Below, in pieces: positions 27,802 through 37,915 of a DNA stretch of 64,000 bases. Under the pieces are notes generated by a model, which was not told the origin of the DNA, searched no databases, and worked only from the letters and a program-made list of their open reading frames with translations. This DNA comes from SAR92 clade bacterium H455. Lineage in GTDB: Bacteria > Pseudomonadota > Gammaproteobacteria > Pseudomonadales > Porticoccaceae. The DNA lies in the NCBI GenBank assembly GCA_024802545.1, contig CP103416.1:1984001-2048000 (forward strand). Direction: 5' to 3'. Position 1 is the first letter of the stretch. Each line of letters opens with the position of its first letter. A program made the translations under genes and the position numbers.

Positions 27802-28586
27802 TAGAGTTCAGAAGATACATTCTATTCACGCATTTTTACAAAAAGTGCGATCAATTTAATGAATCGGAGGCAAAGAGGACGCCACTGCTTACAATTACAA
27901 TTACACTTCTGTACAGAGAACTGTTAGGGGAGGCCTGAGGACCACTGAAAGGATGGTTATCTCTACCCAATAATTCTTTGTATCACCTTCGGGTTTGACC
28001 ATACTTTACGTAATTGACTAATCCATCCGTACGAAACGATAATATCACTTCTCTTTCATATAGATAGACGCGGATTGACAGGCTGTCCTCAAATCGTGAC
28101 AGAGTACTTTAGACTATTTTGTTAAAAACATCAGTTAATGGGGCATTTTGAACTAGATATTGTTATTTCTGGATGTAACTCTAGTGGGCTCAAGGTAAGC
28201 GTCTGGAGTATACAGCTCTGAAACCGAATCAGCAGATTACCCCAATCGTCTGAGGATCGATATTATAATTCAACAGCGATAATTTCAGGATTATATTTCC
28301 ATCGATAATGAACTGCTGTGGTCAAGGCTGCGCATTGTCAAATTCCACCACTAATCTCTTGAGGAATAACAGTTTAGCTGCGTCTAATTAGACATCTTGA
28401 AACGAATTTTCAATCCTGAATTATATTAACTCAACGACCGTACAATATTTTGAATATATATCGGGAATATAGGAGAAAAACAGATAAAGCTAGCATAAGC
28501 ATCTTCTTATACGCGAACTATCCTATCAAAAGTTCCGTTTGCTTACCAAGGTCAAATCTATAAACTCATAAACATGAGAGGTACTA
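27802..28586. other. 785-base AT-rich intergenic region, no recognisable gene
   Basis: It separates the divergent GPH transporter and S9-like genes, so it should contain both promoters. It is visibly A+T-rich. No terminal repeats, transposase remnants or tRNA were recognised. GAGAGG lies shortly before the ATG at 28587 and can serve as its ribosome site. Confidence 0.5.
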
Positions 28587-30971
28587 ATGAATATTGACAG
28601 GGATATTTTAAGTCGTTACGAGCAAGCCCAGAAAATTTTGCACGGTATGACAACAGATCAATTAGTTAAAAATGATACCATATTTCCTAACTGGATTGAA
28701 AATAGTGAATATTTTTGGTATGTTAGAGAGATAGAAGGCAACAAAGAGATATGTATAGTTAATGCTAGGACGGCTAGTAATACAATCGCCTTTGACTACA
28801 AAACGCTTGCTAATGAACTGGAAAAGGCAACCAACCAAACGCTAAATCCAGAATTTCTTATCCTTCAAAATGTCCATATGGGCTTATCACCAACGCGATT
28901 TCACTTCAAAGCTTTGGAGAAAAACTGGGTATTTGAGCCTGAAAACGCACTATGTCAAGAAGTCGAAATTCTAGATACTTTACATCAGCAAGAATTATGC
29001 TCCCCTGACGGTAATAAAGCTATATTCCTTCGAGAACACAATATTTGGATCCGAGATCAGTCAACTGGAGAAGAGCGCTCGTTGACACAAGACGGGATAG
29101 AAGATTACAGCTATGCACGGGCCTCAGTATTTGATTTCATACCAGGGCTTGATTCCTCTCTTCAAGCTGAGTGGTCGCCAGATTCCAAACGAGTATTTAC
29201 CATTCAGATGGACTCACGAAAAATCGCTTCTCGCCCGGCCATCAATTATTGCCCTGAAAATGGTGATTTTCGTCCAGAAGTAGAGTACACCAAGGTTTCA
29301 TACCCTGGAGATGAACACGTGGAGACCGTAAGGCTCGTTATTATTGATGTAACGAACGGGCAAATAATTGAGGTCGATTATCCTCCGCTTACAAGCTTCA
29401 TCTATTCTGAAGCCGCACATGGTTTTTTCACCAGTAATTTAGGCTGGTGGTCAACAAGCAGTCGCCATGCTTATTTTGTTGATCTCGCACGCGGTTCTCA
29501 AACGGTCCGCGTCGTTAAATTGGATGCACACTCAGGTAGAACCGAAGTGCTCCATGAAGAAACCTCTGACACGTTTATTAACCTGCGCCAGTGCGACCAG
29601 GAGCCCACATTGTTCCTGCCACTAAGAGAATCTGATGAGCTGATATGGTTCTCTGAACGCACTGGTTGGGGTCACCTTTATCTTTATGATCTCAATACGG
29701 GGAAGCTTAAACACCCAATTACTGAAGGTCAATGGTTGGTAAGGAAGACATTGCATTTTGATGCCGATCAACGAGAGTTACTGTTACAAACTGCGGGACG
29801 AGATCCCGAAATTAATCCTTACTATCGTGATGTTTGTAAACTGAATATCGACACAGGTACGATCGAGCCTCTCGCGTCAGGCTGCTTTGAGCATGTGGTT
29901 CACAGATCAGCAGACCCGATTTTGATAGCGTATAGTATCAGTCGCCTAGCTACAGACAGGGCCCGTGGAGTGTCTCCCGATGGTCAATATATCGTGGCTA
30001 CACGCTCTCGTGTTGATACGGTGCCGGAAACTATCCTTATTGGACGAAATGGCAAAGAAATTGCCATAGTTGAGTGTGCTAACGTCTCCAATCTACCCGT
30101 TGGGTGGCAATGGCCAGAGTCAGTTAAACTTAGTGGTAACGATAATGAAACAGACATCTACGGTGTTGTATTTCGTCCTCCCAGCTTTTCTCCAGACAAA
30201 AGTTACCCGGTAATAGATTTTTTTGCAAGTTATCGAGCTTTTTCTGGTCTTCCCCAAGGTTCTTTTGCTAATAACTTCGTATTTGGGTATAACTATTTTC
30301 TTGCCGCAGCACTCGCTGCAGTGGGGTTTATCGTTGTGATAATTGAGGGCCGCGGAACTCCTCTAAGAGGCAAATCTTTTCAAGATCACAATTTCGGCGA
30401 TCCAACGAGCAGTGGTGATTTTGATGATCGCATTGCCGGAATATGTGAGCTAGCTCAACGCTACCCCTATATGGATCTTGAGCGCGTTGGCATTAGTGCA
30501 ATCGAATCACCAAACAATGCTATTTATGGCCTTATAAATCACTCCAATTTCTATAAAGATGCCGTGCTACATTGCATTACTGATCCGCGTTTTTTGGTGG
30601 TTTCACAAGGAGAAACACACGAGTGTGAATTTGATGGAGAAATGAAAACTAAGTTGCGCTATGCCGCAGAAAATGTTGAATCTTTTAGTGGTAAATTGTT
30701 GTTGATACAGGGGATGCGTTCTACTATGTCAGCTGGACCTATGTTTCAGTTGGTCTACGCGCTAGAGAAAGCAAATAAGGATTTCGATATGCTATGCATA
30801 CCTGATATGTACGCCTCAATTTCTGGTTATACTATGCGTCGAGAGTGGGATTATCACGTCAAACATTTGCAGAATGTTGAAACACCGCGGGAATTTCACT
30901 TAACAACGGGCTTAGAGTTAAGCAATGATGGCTACACTGAAGAGTATTTGAAATATAGCGGTTCATCGTAG
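28587..30971 (+). CDS. S9 (dipeptidyl-peptidase IV-like) homologue lacking the catalytic triad
   Basis: 794 residues, matching the DPP IV/S9B layout. An N-terminal beta-propeller region (about 120-480: SPDGNKAIFLREHNIWIRD, AEWSPDSKRVFTIQMDSR, DELIWFSERTGWGHLYLYD) is followed by an alpha/beta-hydrolase domain (about 530-760). The nucleophile elbow, normally G-x-S-x-G-G, reads GISAIESPNN (near 633). The Asp motif (HGxxDDNV) reads QGMRSTMS (near 709). The His motif (DAGHG) reads DMYASIS (near 740). All three catalytic residues are therefore missing although surrounding segments such as VYALEKANKDFDML and MRREWDYHVKHL are well kept. No signal peptide. It is probably a pseudoenzyme with a binding or regulatory role. 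The gene is A+T-rich compared with core genes. Confidence 0.8.
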   Translation: MNIDRDILSRYEQAQKILHGMTTDQLVKNDTIFPNWIENSEYFWYVREIEGNKEICIVNARTASNTIAFDYKTLANELEKATNQTLNPEFLILQNVHMGLSPTRFHFKALEKNWVFEPENALCQEVEILDTLHQQELCSPDGNKAIFLREHNIWIRDQSTGEERSLTQDGIEDYSYARASVFDFIPGLDSSLQAEWSPDSKRVFTIQMDSRKIASRPAINYCPENGDFRPEVEYTKVSYPGDEHVETVRLVIIDVTNGQIIEVDYPPLTSFIYSEAAHGFFTSNLGWWSTSSRHAYFVDLARGSQTVRVVKLDAHSGRTEVLHEETSDTFINLRQCDQEPTLFLPLRESDELIWFSERTGWGHLYLYDLNTGKLKHPITEGQWLVRKTLHFDADQRELLLQTAGRDPEINPYYRDVCKLNIDTGTIEPLASGCFEHVVHRSADPILIAYSISRLATDRARGVSPDGQYIVATRSRVDTVPETILIGRNGKEIAIVECANVSNLPVGWQWPESVKLSGNDNETDIYGVVFRPPSFSPDKSYPVIDFFASYRAFSGLPQGSFANNFVFGYNYFLAAALAAVGFIVVIIEGRGTPLRGKSFQDHNFGDPTSSGDFDDRIAGICELAQRYPYMDLERVGISAIESPNNAIYGLINHSNFYKDAVLHCITDPRFLVVSQGETHECEFDGEMKTKLRYAAENVESFSGKLLLIQGMRSTMSAGPMFQLVYALEKANKDFDMLCIPDMYASISGYTMRREWDYHVKHLQNVETPREFHLTTGLELSNDGYTEEYLKYSGSS

Positions 30972-31423
30972 CAAAAGTTCGCTTCTGCTTTAGCGAATAG
31001 GTACTCAGCCAAAAATTTCTTAATGATATTACAGTCACCTATCCTGCAGGGTAGAGTATTATACTATTAGTGGGCAGGTAAGGGCTGTAGTCAAAGCAAA
31101 TGGAGCGGCAGAACATGCGATTTTGATTCGAAAACTCAATTGAGTTATTTAAAATTGGGCAAACTATCATAGGCATGTTGTGCCGTTGTATACGTATTCT
31201 GGAGAATGTTCTGGTCAAGCCCAACCGGACACATTTTTTAGAGAATTTTTGTAACAAGCTGGCGACCGATCTCCATTCGCCGTATGCGGCCTTTCCAAGT
31301 TGTAATATCTCATGTAAGCAGCCACATCATTTTTCATATGCTCCCGTGCTGGCTGGTAAGCGCCTTTAAACCAGCATGTTTTCCTCGCGCGCCCTCTCTG
31401 GCAATCTCTTTCCCTGATCATTT
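30972..31423. other. Intergenic region with IS3 transposase scar
   Basis: 452 bases with no intact gene. The right half is the IS3 OrfB remnant at 31215-31421. The left half holds nothing recognisable. Confidence 0.5.
31215..31421 (-). pseudogene. IS3-family OrfB C-terminal remnant
   Basis: The minus-strand frame reads GAYQPAREHMKNDVAAYMRY, then YNLERPHTANGDRSPACY and a stop. This is the C-terminus of an IS3-type OrfB (the YNxxRPHxxxG...SP motif). The catalytic domain is missing. A possible old IS end (TGTCCGGTTGGGCTTGACC) follows on the same strand. The IS66 element begins immediately to the right and probably truncated it. Confidence 0.65.
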
Positions 31424-31493
31424 GTAAGCGATCCTTTAACGACAGGCTTCAAGAATCTTTGCGATGGTGCTAGTTGGATAGAGCTGTCAGAGA

Positions 31494-33047
31494 TTACCCT
31501 GGCTGGCTGAGATCAACATTCCAAGGCAGCAACGCCTCAATGTCTTCTACCGTGTTTGCTAACGGCAGTTTTTCATAGACGTGAGTGAGATAAGCATGGG
31601 GTTCTTTGCCATTTGCTTTGGCGGTTTCCACCAAGGAGTAAATGTTCGTACTGGCCTTGGCTCCCGATTCACTGTCGCAGAACAACCACGCTTTCCTGCC
31701 AATCACATAGGGCCGGATCGCGTTCTCGGCTAGATTATTATCCAGCGGAATTTCACCCTGGGCCAGGCATTGTGTCAGTTTGGTTCTTTGACCCAAGGCA
31801 TAATAGATCGCTTTGCCGAGTGTACTTTTCGGCACCACTTGATTGGCTAGGGTTTCCAGCCAGTCGAAGAAGCTCATCATCAGCGGCGTTAGATTGCTCT
31901 GTCGCTGCTCTTTTATCAAGTCAGGGGTTGGCGTGCCAGCACGGATCTTTTTGTCGCTATGGTACATGGCACCGATGCGTTTCACCGCCTCATGGGCGGT
32001 GCGGTCCTTGCGTCCAGAGATCTTATAGGCATCATTAAAGTAGCGACGGGCATGAGCCCAGCAACCGGCATGGGTTAGCTGTTTTTCTCTGGCTACGCTG
32101 TCATAGGGTTTATAGCCATCCGTCACAAGAGTGCCGTTAAAGCCATCAAGTAGTCGCCGGGGGACCATTGTCGCCCTTGAGGGATCATAGTCAAACAAGA
32201 CGACCCGCTGTTTGGGTGAGCCGCTGGCTCTGACCCACACCCAGTGATCGGCGCTGGGGTCTTTGTTGCTGCGCAACACTTGTATCCGTGTTTCATCCAT
32301 ATGAATCAGTTTACTGCTACGAGATTCATCGTTGAGTAAATTGATTAGGGGTTGGATATGGTGGTCGCCAATCTTAATCATCCACTTGGCCATCAAAGAG
32401 CGGTTAAGCGATAGACCTAAGCGCTCAAACTGGCGCTATTGGCGATAAAGCGGCAATCCATCCACATACTTGGCCGTGGTGATATGGGCCAGCAAGGAGG
32501 CGCTGGCATTGCTTTTGGGTAAAAGTACCGGCGGCTTGGATGCGGTGATGGGCGGGGTATCGCAGTGGCTACAGACATACTTGTAACGGATGTGGCGCAG
32601 TACGCGCATCTTCGCGGGGACATAATCCAGTTGCTCACTGATGACTTCACTAATGCGCTTTAGGGGTTGGCCATCTTTGTTGCAGGTTTTTTCTTCATCC
32701 GATAAGTCATGGATTACATCGATGCGAGGCAGGTCTTGAGGTATTTTTTTACGGCCTTTCTTTTTTCGGGCATGCGCGGGAATGGTGATTTTTTCATCGT
32801 CTGTTGGCGCGTTTTCCGCAATAGATTCTATTTCGTTAAAGAGTTGACCCTGCTGGGCATTGGGTTCGTCTTTGGATTTTTCAGAGCTGCGGTCGTGTAT
32901 CTGTTTTTTAAACCAGGCGACCTGTTCTTTAAGGATTTTATTTTCCTGAAGGAGAGACGCATTCGTAGTTTTCTGCTCTTTTAGGGCAGCGAACAACGCG
33001 TGATGATTCTGCGCTTTGTCGACGACAATGTTAGGATCCGTTAACAT
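31494..33047 (-). pseudogene. tnpC: IS66 TnpC transposase interrupted by one in-frame TAG
   Basis: Two parts in the same frame, 33047-32436 and 32435-31494. The first has a coiled-coil N-terminus, a zinc-binding-like segment (YVCSHCDTPPITASKPPVLL) and ends KYVDGLPLYRQ-stop. The second resumes RQFERLGLSLNRSLMAKWM, then MDETRIQVLRS, VVLFDYDPSRA, GCWAHARRYF, NNLAENAIRPYVIGRKAWLF. A single TAG at 32436-32438 is the only lesion. The full protein would be about 517 residues, normal for TnpC. Either a point mutation inactivated it or readthrough occurs. Confidence 0.85.
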
Positions 33048-33078
33048 GCCGGGTAGTTTAATGATGTGGATATGTCTG

Positions 33079-33438
33079 TCAAACCTTTGGCATTAATGCT
33101 AATTTTTTATGCGGTTTTAGTGCCCAGATATCGTAACCATCGAGCAAGAAATTCAGGTCATCGCCACTCAGTGTCACCGTCGTGTCGTCGGTCATTTTTG
33201 GCCAGGCAAATTTCTCTTGTTCTAGGCGCTTGTACCAAACGATAAAGCCGTTATTTTCCCAGGTCAGTATTTTGAGTTTATCGCGACCTTTATTGATAAA
33301 GACAAACAGCGCACCGGACAAAGGATCGCTGCCTAAGTCATGCTGGACGATGCTGCTCAGGCCGTCCATCTGCTTGCGCATGTCGACGGGCTTACGACAG
33401 AGGTAAACCGCGTTGACGGATGAGGCTGGGCGGATCAT
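33079..33438 (-). CDS. tnpB: IS66 accessory protein TnpB
   Basis: About 119 residues from the start at 33438, where ATGA overlaps the tnpA stop. It reads MIRPASSVNAVYLCRKPVDM, RKQMDGLSSIVQ, GALFVFINKGRDKLKILTWE and GFIVWYKRLEQEKFAWP, which is the canonical IS66 Orf2 signature. It is required with TnpA and TnpC for IS66 transposition. Intact. Confidence 0.9.
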   Translation of the reverse strand: MIRPASSVNAVYLCRKPVDMRKQMDGLSSIVQHDLGSDPLSGALFVFINKGRDKLKILTWENNGFIVWYKRLEQEKFAWPKMTDDTTVTLSGDDLNFLLDGYDIWALKPHKKLALMPKV

Positions 33439-33734
33439 AGAGCACACCGCCATAGTCGTTCGAGCAGCTCTGCCGGTGGCCAGTCATGGAAGCGCATTTC
33501 TTGTCCAGAGTGGTTACTGAGGGTGAGCACCACACTGGTTGTAGGCGACGACGATGACGTCATCTTTACGGCAACAAAGTCAGAGAGATCGGGTTGGTTT
33601 GCTGTTGCTATAAGCGCCTCTAGGTTGACGTTGTAGACTTCGGCATACTCATCAAGTTCAACGCCAAGATCACGGGCCCGGTCGAGATGTTTTTGAAGTA
33701 GTGAGGTTTCGTTTTTTGGTAGTGACTTCGACAT
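33435..33734 (-). CDS. tnpA: IS66 TnpA-like protein
   Basis: A 99-residue small protein at the 5' end of the IS66 element, in the position of TnpA. It ends with a strand-like stretch (SSSSPTTSVVLTLSNHSGQE) and WPPAELLERLW. Sequence conservation of TnpA is low, so the call rests mainly on position and on the ATGA overlap with tnpB. Its RBS-bearing leader adjoins the duplicated right end. Confidence 0.7.
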   Translation of the reverse strand: MSKSLPKNETSLLQKHLDRARDLGVELDEYAEVYNVNLEALIATANQPDLSDFVAVKMTSSSSPTTSVVLTLSNHSGQEMRFHDWPPAELLERLWRCAL

Positions 33735-33861
33735 TAGGTTCTCCAGTTTTTCATCTGGAGGCAGGATGCGAAATGACAGGAGCCATGTCTAGTGGGTCGT
33801 TAAAGAATCGCTTACGAAATGACAGGAGCCATGTCTAGTGGGTCGTTAAAGAATCGCTTAC

Positions 33862-34464
33862 TCTTAATCCGGAAAAATCAAAAACTATTAAAGGAGACAG
33901 TCGGGCCGCATAATTTTTTAACTTTCGGCGACAACTCGGTTGAAATTCGCCGGTATATACCTCATGCCAGATTTGTCGCTAGATGTTAGCTAGCTTAGTG
34001 GATTCTTGCCTAGCCCACGAAGTTGACTCGCTCCATGGCCACCTCATACGTTCTTACACAGAAGCCAGCGATCACGAAGAGGCTGACATTGAAGAATAGA
34101 TTCACCATCTACGTGATAATGATGGCGAGTCACAATCAGAGCTTATCCTTCAAATTAACCTAACTCTCATTTTTTTGGCGCTCTTCTAAGCCAAAAGTCT
34201 GAGAATTAGCGCCATTTTTTGTTTTGTTTGTCCTAAAGTAGGTCGAGGTCGAGATGCACTTCCTAATTTATCTCGGCGAGTAACACATGGTAGCAATTCT
34301 CACGGCGGAAGCCCTACAAATGGAATTTTTACAACTTCTATCATAAGGTTTCTCCGCCGTTTTTCAATTCCCTTCAAACAATATACAAGTTTAATTATTT
34401 AAAGTCGAACATTCAAATATTTGAACATACAAGAACGCTTGTCAGTTGCAATTCTAACAGATAC
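33862..34464. other. 603-base intergenic region, no recognisable gene
   Basis: It lies between the IS66 right end and the stop of the TonB receptor. Around 34168-34219, GGCGCT...AGCGCC words flank a T-rich centre and could form a weak hairpin. Nothing else was recognised. Confidence 0.4.
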
Positions 34465-36594
34465 TCAAAACTCATAATTTAATTGCACTCCATATGTACG
34501 CGGACGCATGGGGATGTGATTCTGGCCAGCTATAGGCCTTGTTGACCTGAGTTCATTGGTTAAATTTCTTCCAAAAAAACTGATATTAAAATCCATCAGC
34601 TTCGCGCCAATTTGCACGCTGAGGTTACCAAGCGGGCTAGACTTTTTATCCAAAGTTGGTCGATTAATTAACGATTGCTCTCCTTGTCTATTGTAACTAA
34701 AGTGAAAGTAACCAGGAGTTGCGGATGGCCAATTGAAATTATAGCTCGTAGTGAGCGAATATGTATATTTGGGTGCGTAGTTAAGCTCATCACCAATTTC
34801 TTTAGTTAAAGCTCCCACATTTAACTCAGTAAATTCAGAATCACTAAAATGCCCTGAAAAGCCCATAGTGAGCTGTTCAGTAATCTTCATTTTTGTAGAC
34901 CATTCAACACCTCTAATTTCCGCCTCACCGGGATTAAGGAGCAAGATTCCGTTAGTAGTTGGGTCAACTTCGACCTCTTGGTAGTCCTTGTATTGACTAA
35001 AATAAATTGCAGCCTCAGTAATAAGACGGCCTTCAAATAGAGAGGATTTGGCACCGACTTCATAATTGATCAACGATTCAGGCTTGTATGTTTTTTCATT
35101 CAACACGTTACTACCACCACTCCGGAACCCTTCAGCAACCCTTGCGTAAAGATTGGTATTATCTGTCAAAAAATAGGTAAGCGATATTTTTGAACTTAGC
35201 TTGTGAAAACTAGCATCCGGATTATCCAGAACTGTTCCTGCATTTATAAAGGTATCGGTCCTATCATCCTCATAATATCTAGTTCCCGCCGAGATCGTTA
35301 ACTGGCTATTAACATCATAAGAGAAATCCAAAAAATAAGAGATAGAATCACTGCCGAGAATACTCTTAAAACCAGGGTATTCCAATAGGAGATCACCGAA
35401 ATTTTGCGAAAAACTAGTATAACCGCTTTCTGTTTCAACATCAGTGTAAAAGACACCGGCAACCCAGTTTAACGCTCCTGTTTTTCCAACTAACCTCAAT
35501 TCATGCGCGGTACCGTCTACATCAATGTATGTACCGAGAGTAAGAGCTTCTGAGGGTGGCCCTACAGGGGATTCGATTACGGCTGAAACTGAAGACGAAA
35601 ACTGCTCGCTTGTTATTTTGGAACTAGAACCTATTAATGTTGCAAAATCAAATTCGTAACTCAAAGTCAAATTTTGAATATCATATTCATAGTCGCTATC
35701 AGTAGACGGCACAAAACCATCACGGATAACTACGTGATATACACGCTTAAAGACTGGATCGACATTAACTGTATTTTGAGCGGCGGCGTCAGAGTCATAC
35801 CGTATTATTTGAGTATCAACAGTAAACTTATCGGATACCTTCCATAATCCTTTGAGATGAAGATATGACATTTCGTAACTATTTGCGTCGTCTTTGTTAG
35901 CATTAGGCTGGTCTATCCACCCTCCCACATCTTTGGCGGTAGTGACAACACGAAAGCCCAAAGTATCGTTGATTGCTGGAAGGTTGAGTACTGCCGTTAG
36001 CTCGGAACTCATGTCTCCGCTTTCTGTATCGTAAGCGGATAGACCAATTTCGCCATTTACACCGTCAAACGATGGTTTTTTGGTAACAAACCGAACAGTT
36101 CCGTTCATTGAACCTTGTCCAAATAACGTTCCTTGGGGGCCTTTTAGTACTTCTACACGTTGTATATCTGTGGTTTGTAGATCTACTGAAATTGACGGGG
36201 CAAAAGAGAGTGGAATTTCATCAAGGTAAACTCCTGAGAGTGGAGATGTACCTTGAATATTACTGACTCCCCGTATTGATATACTTCTATTGCTAGCGTC
36301 TGAAGATGAGGCCGACATTCCAGGTATGTAATACGCCAAGTCAACGATATCCCGGATTTTGAAGTTTTTGATAGATTCGTCAGTAACTACGGAAATACTT
36401 ATTGGAACATCTATTAGCTTCTCCTCACGTTTCCGAGCAGTAACTAAGACCTCCTCGTAGAGAGCAGGCTTTGAAATCTCACTCTCATCACTGGCTGTTG
36501 AAGAGAAGGATATAGATATAATGCCTAAGGCGATTATTATATTTCTTGCTATAGCAATAGAAGATCCACGTTTTAGCCTGTTTCTATTTGTCAT
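34465..36594 (-). CDS. TonB-dependent outer-membrane receptor
   Basis: About 709 residues from the ATG at 36594, which has GGAGG 5 bases upstream; the ATG 12 bases further out does not. A signal peptide ends near STASDES. A TonB-box-like YEEVLVTARKRE follows, then the plug (VPISISVV, SISIRGVSNIQG, RVEVLKGPQGTLFG, GTVRFVTKKP). A 22-strand-type barrel ends in LNYEF. There is no N-terminal signalling (STN) domain, so it should not work through a FecR-type anti-sigma factor. Substrate unknown. Neighbours in the accessory region (GPH transporter, S9-like protein) suggest uptake of a glycoside or peptide-like compound rather than iron, which is inference. Confidence 0.9.
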   Translation of the reverse strand: MTNRNRLKRGSSIAIARNIIIALGIISISFSSTASDESEISKPALYEEVLVTARKREEKLIDVPISISVVTDESIKNFKIRDIVDLAYYIPGMSASSSDASNRSISIRGVSNIQGTSPLSGVYLDEIPLSFAPSISVDLQTTDIQRVEVLKGPQGTLFGQGSMNGTVRFVTKKPSFDGVNGEIGLSAYDTESGDMSSELTAVLNLPAINDTLGFRVVTTAKDVGGWIDQPNANKDDANSYEMSYLHLKGLWKVSDKFTVDTQIIRYDSDAAAQNTVNVDPVFKRVYHVVIRDGFVPSTDSDYEYDIQNLTLSYEFDFATLIGSSSKITSEQFSSSVSAVIESPVGPPSEALTLGTYIDVDGTAHELRLVGKTGALNWVAGVFYTDVETESGYTSFSQNFGDLLLEYPGFKSILGSDSISYFLDFSYDVNSQLTISAGTRYYEDDRTDTFINAGTVLDNPDASFHKLSSKISLTYFLTDNTNLYARVAEGFRSGGSNVLNEKTYKPESLINYEVGAKSSLFEGRLITEAAIYFSQYKDYQEVEVDPTTNGILLLNPGEAEIRGVEWSTKMKITEQLTMGFSGHFSDSEFTELNVGALTKEIGDELNYAPKYTYSLTTSYNFNWPSATPGYFHFSYNRQGEQSLINRPTLDKKSSPLGNLSVQIGAKLMDFNISFFGRNLTNELRSTRPIAGQNHIPMRPRTYGVQLNYEF

Positions 36595-36744
36595 TGTTTC
36601 CTCCAATGAGTTGCATTTCTAGCTATTAGTTTATTTATTCGCTATCTGTAAAAGACGCTGTAACACCATTATTCCTCAATTTAAGCGCGCACTATCTATT
36701 CAGCTAATCTTTGCAGCCAGGCAGGTTGGTCAGAATAACTCTTT

Positions 36745-36816
36745 TACTCATAAAGTTAGACGCAGGCCAACCAGCTTTCCACACAGAATCGCAGGATTCG
36801 AGAGAGGAAATACCCC
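36745..36816. repeat. 72-bp repeat, copy 2 (partner at 18591-18662)
   Basis: It matches 18591-18662 at 71 of 72 positions. It sits about 110 bases past the stop of the IS91-type transposase remnant, where one terminus of such an element would be expected. Confidence 0.7.
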
Positions 36817-36928
36817 CTGAAGGCAAAGATAGGGCTGCAAAACCCTCATGCTCAAAAAAAACAACAACAGAAGGCCTCCACCCAATAGTTACCGAGTGTC
36901 ACTTTACGCTTAAGCATCCAGTGAATCC

Positions 36929-37629
36929 TTAGATCAACGTTTGATCAAAAGTCCAATCATCATCAACCCGCTGATCAAAATCCGCCTGAGGTGGCCCTCG
37001 TGCTGGCGCCATGATCGGCGCGTCGATAGGCTCATGGATGTGCGTCAGTATCTTCTCTACCGATTGAACCTCGGTCACAAAACTCAATACCCGCATTGAC
37101 CCACCGCACTGGGGACAAACCAGGGGGAATACATTATAAATACGGGCTAGCAACATGGCCCAACAGCTCACAACGTCCTTAAATCCACCAATCCCTTTTT
37201 GTCCATCCGTATCTTTTTGTTTGACTTGCTCATCTGATGGCTGCAGTTGAGTGTCGTCATCACCCCGATTCACTTTCGGCTGCTGATAATCGGCAGGCCT
37301 GCTCGCGCCACCACCTCTTTCCTCAATCTCGCATTGGCGGCCAAAACACCATGATAACTGTGGCGATGCTCTCTCGGCCTTGGCAGTAACATCGACAGGC
37401 GATCCAGAAATTCCTCCGGCTTGAGGTGCAACTGGGTTTGACCATTGGGCAAGGGTTTAGGCAGTTGATAGCACAAAGACCTACCCTCATCCTGCCAACT
37501 TAACCGTTCTGCCGCGTAGATAGGTCGTGCGCAATAGCGGAACAATCGCTCCAGGCCGTTCCGATCTTGGGCCTCTATCCGCACCTCAGCATTTAGCGAG
37601 AAACCACCGCCATGCTCCCATTGTTCCAT
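36929..37629 (-). pseudogene. IS91-family (Y2) transposase, C-terminal remnant, frameshifted
   Basis: The upstream frame (37629-37270) reads GLERLFRYCARPIYAAERLS, then LPNGQTQLHLKPEEFLDRLS and PRPREHRHSYHGVLAANARL. The second (37273-36929) reads LLARIYNVFPLVCPQCGGSM, RVLSFVTEVQSVEKIL and ITPARGPP-like MAPARGPPQADF. Together they form the C-terminal half of an IS91/ISCR-type transposase. The catalytic Tyr pair and N-terminus are missing, and the two frames need a one-base shift near 37280-37310 to join. Inactive. Confidence 0.8.
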
Positions 37630-37915
37630 TGCGTCTGCATCCAGGCTAATAACTGAACAGTTAACGGAGGGTCGGCAAAATTTAAAACAAAAAAATCCCC
37701 GTCTGTAAAAGCAAACGGAGATTTTTTATTAGATCTTGAAGATTAGGTTTCTGGGGCTGTGCGCTTCAGTCTTGCCACCAGTTGCTTCCGGGGCACCAAC
37801 ACGATGTTCAGGCACTGTGCCCTCTTCTATCTGCGCGTCTTTGATGGACAGCTTATGGTTGTAGTGCCTAATGGTTGCGCTGCCCAAGCCTTAGGGTGCA
37901 CCATTATCATCGCTT
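37630..37915. other. Gap with hairpin terminator between IS91 remnant and sigma factor
   Basis: At 37689-37727 an A-rich/T-rich hairpin (AAAAAATCCCCGT with ACGGAGATTTTTT) looks like a rho-independent terminator usable on either strand. The rest, up to the sigma-factor stop, shows no gene. A FecR-like anti-sigma gene, which often follows such a sigma factor, is absent here. Confidence 0.5.

Larger units (their letters stand above)
31424..33861 (-). mobile_element. IS66-family insertion sequence with duplicated right end
   Basis: IS66-type ends are clear: GTAAGCGATCCTTTAACGAC at 31424 and, read inward from 33815, GTAAGCGATTCTTTAACGAC. The 46-base right end is repeated exactly in tandem (33770-33815 and 33816-33861). 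The element carries tnpA, tnpB and tnpC in the usual order on the minus strand. No 8-bp target duplication is visible. Confidence 0.85.

Noticed and set aside
37743..37915. FecR-like anti-sigma gene after the sigma factor
   Set aside because: No frame longer than about 40 codons and no FecR motif.
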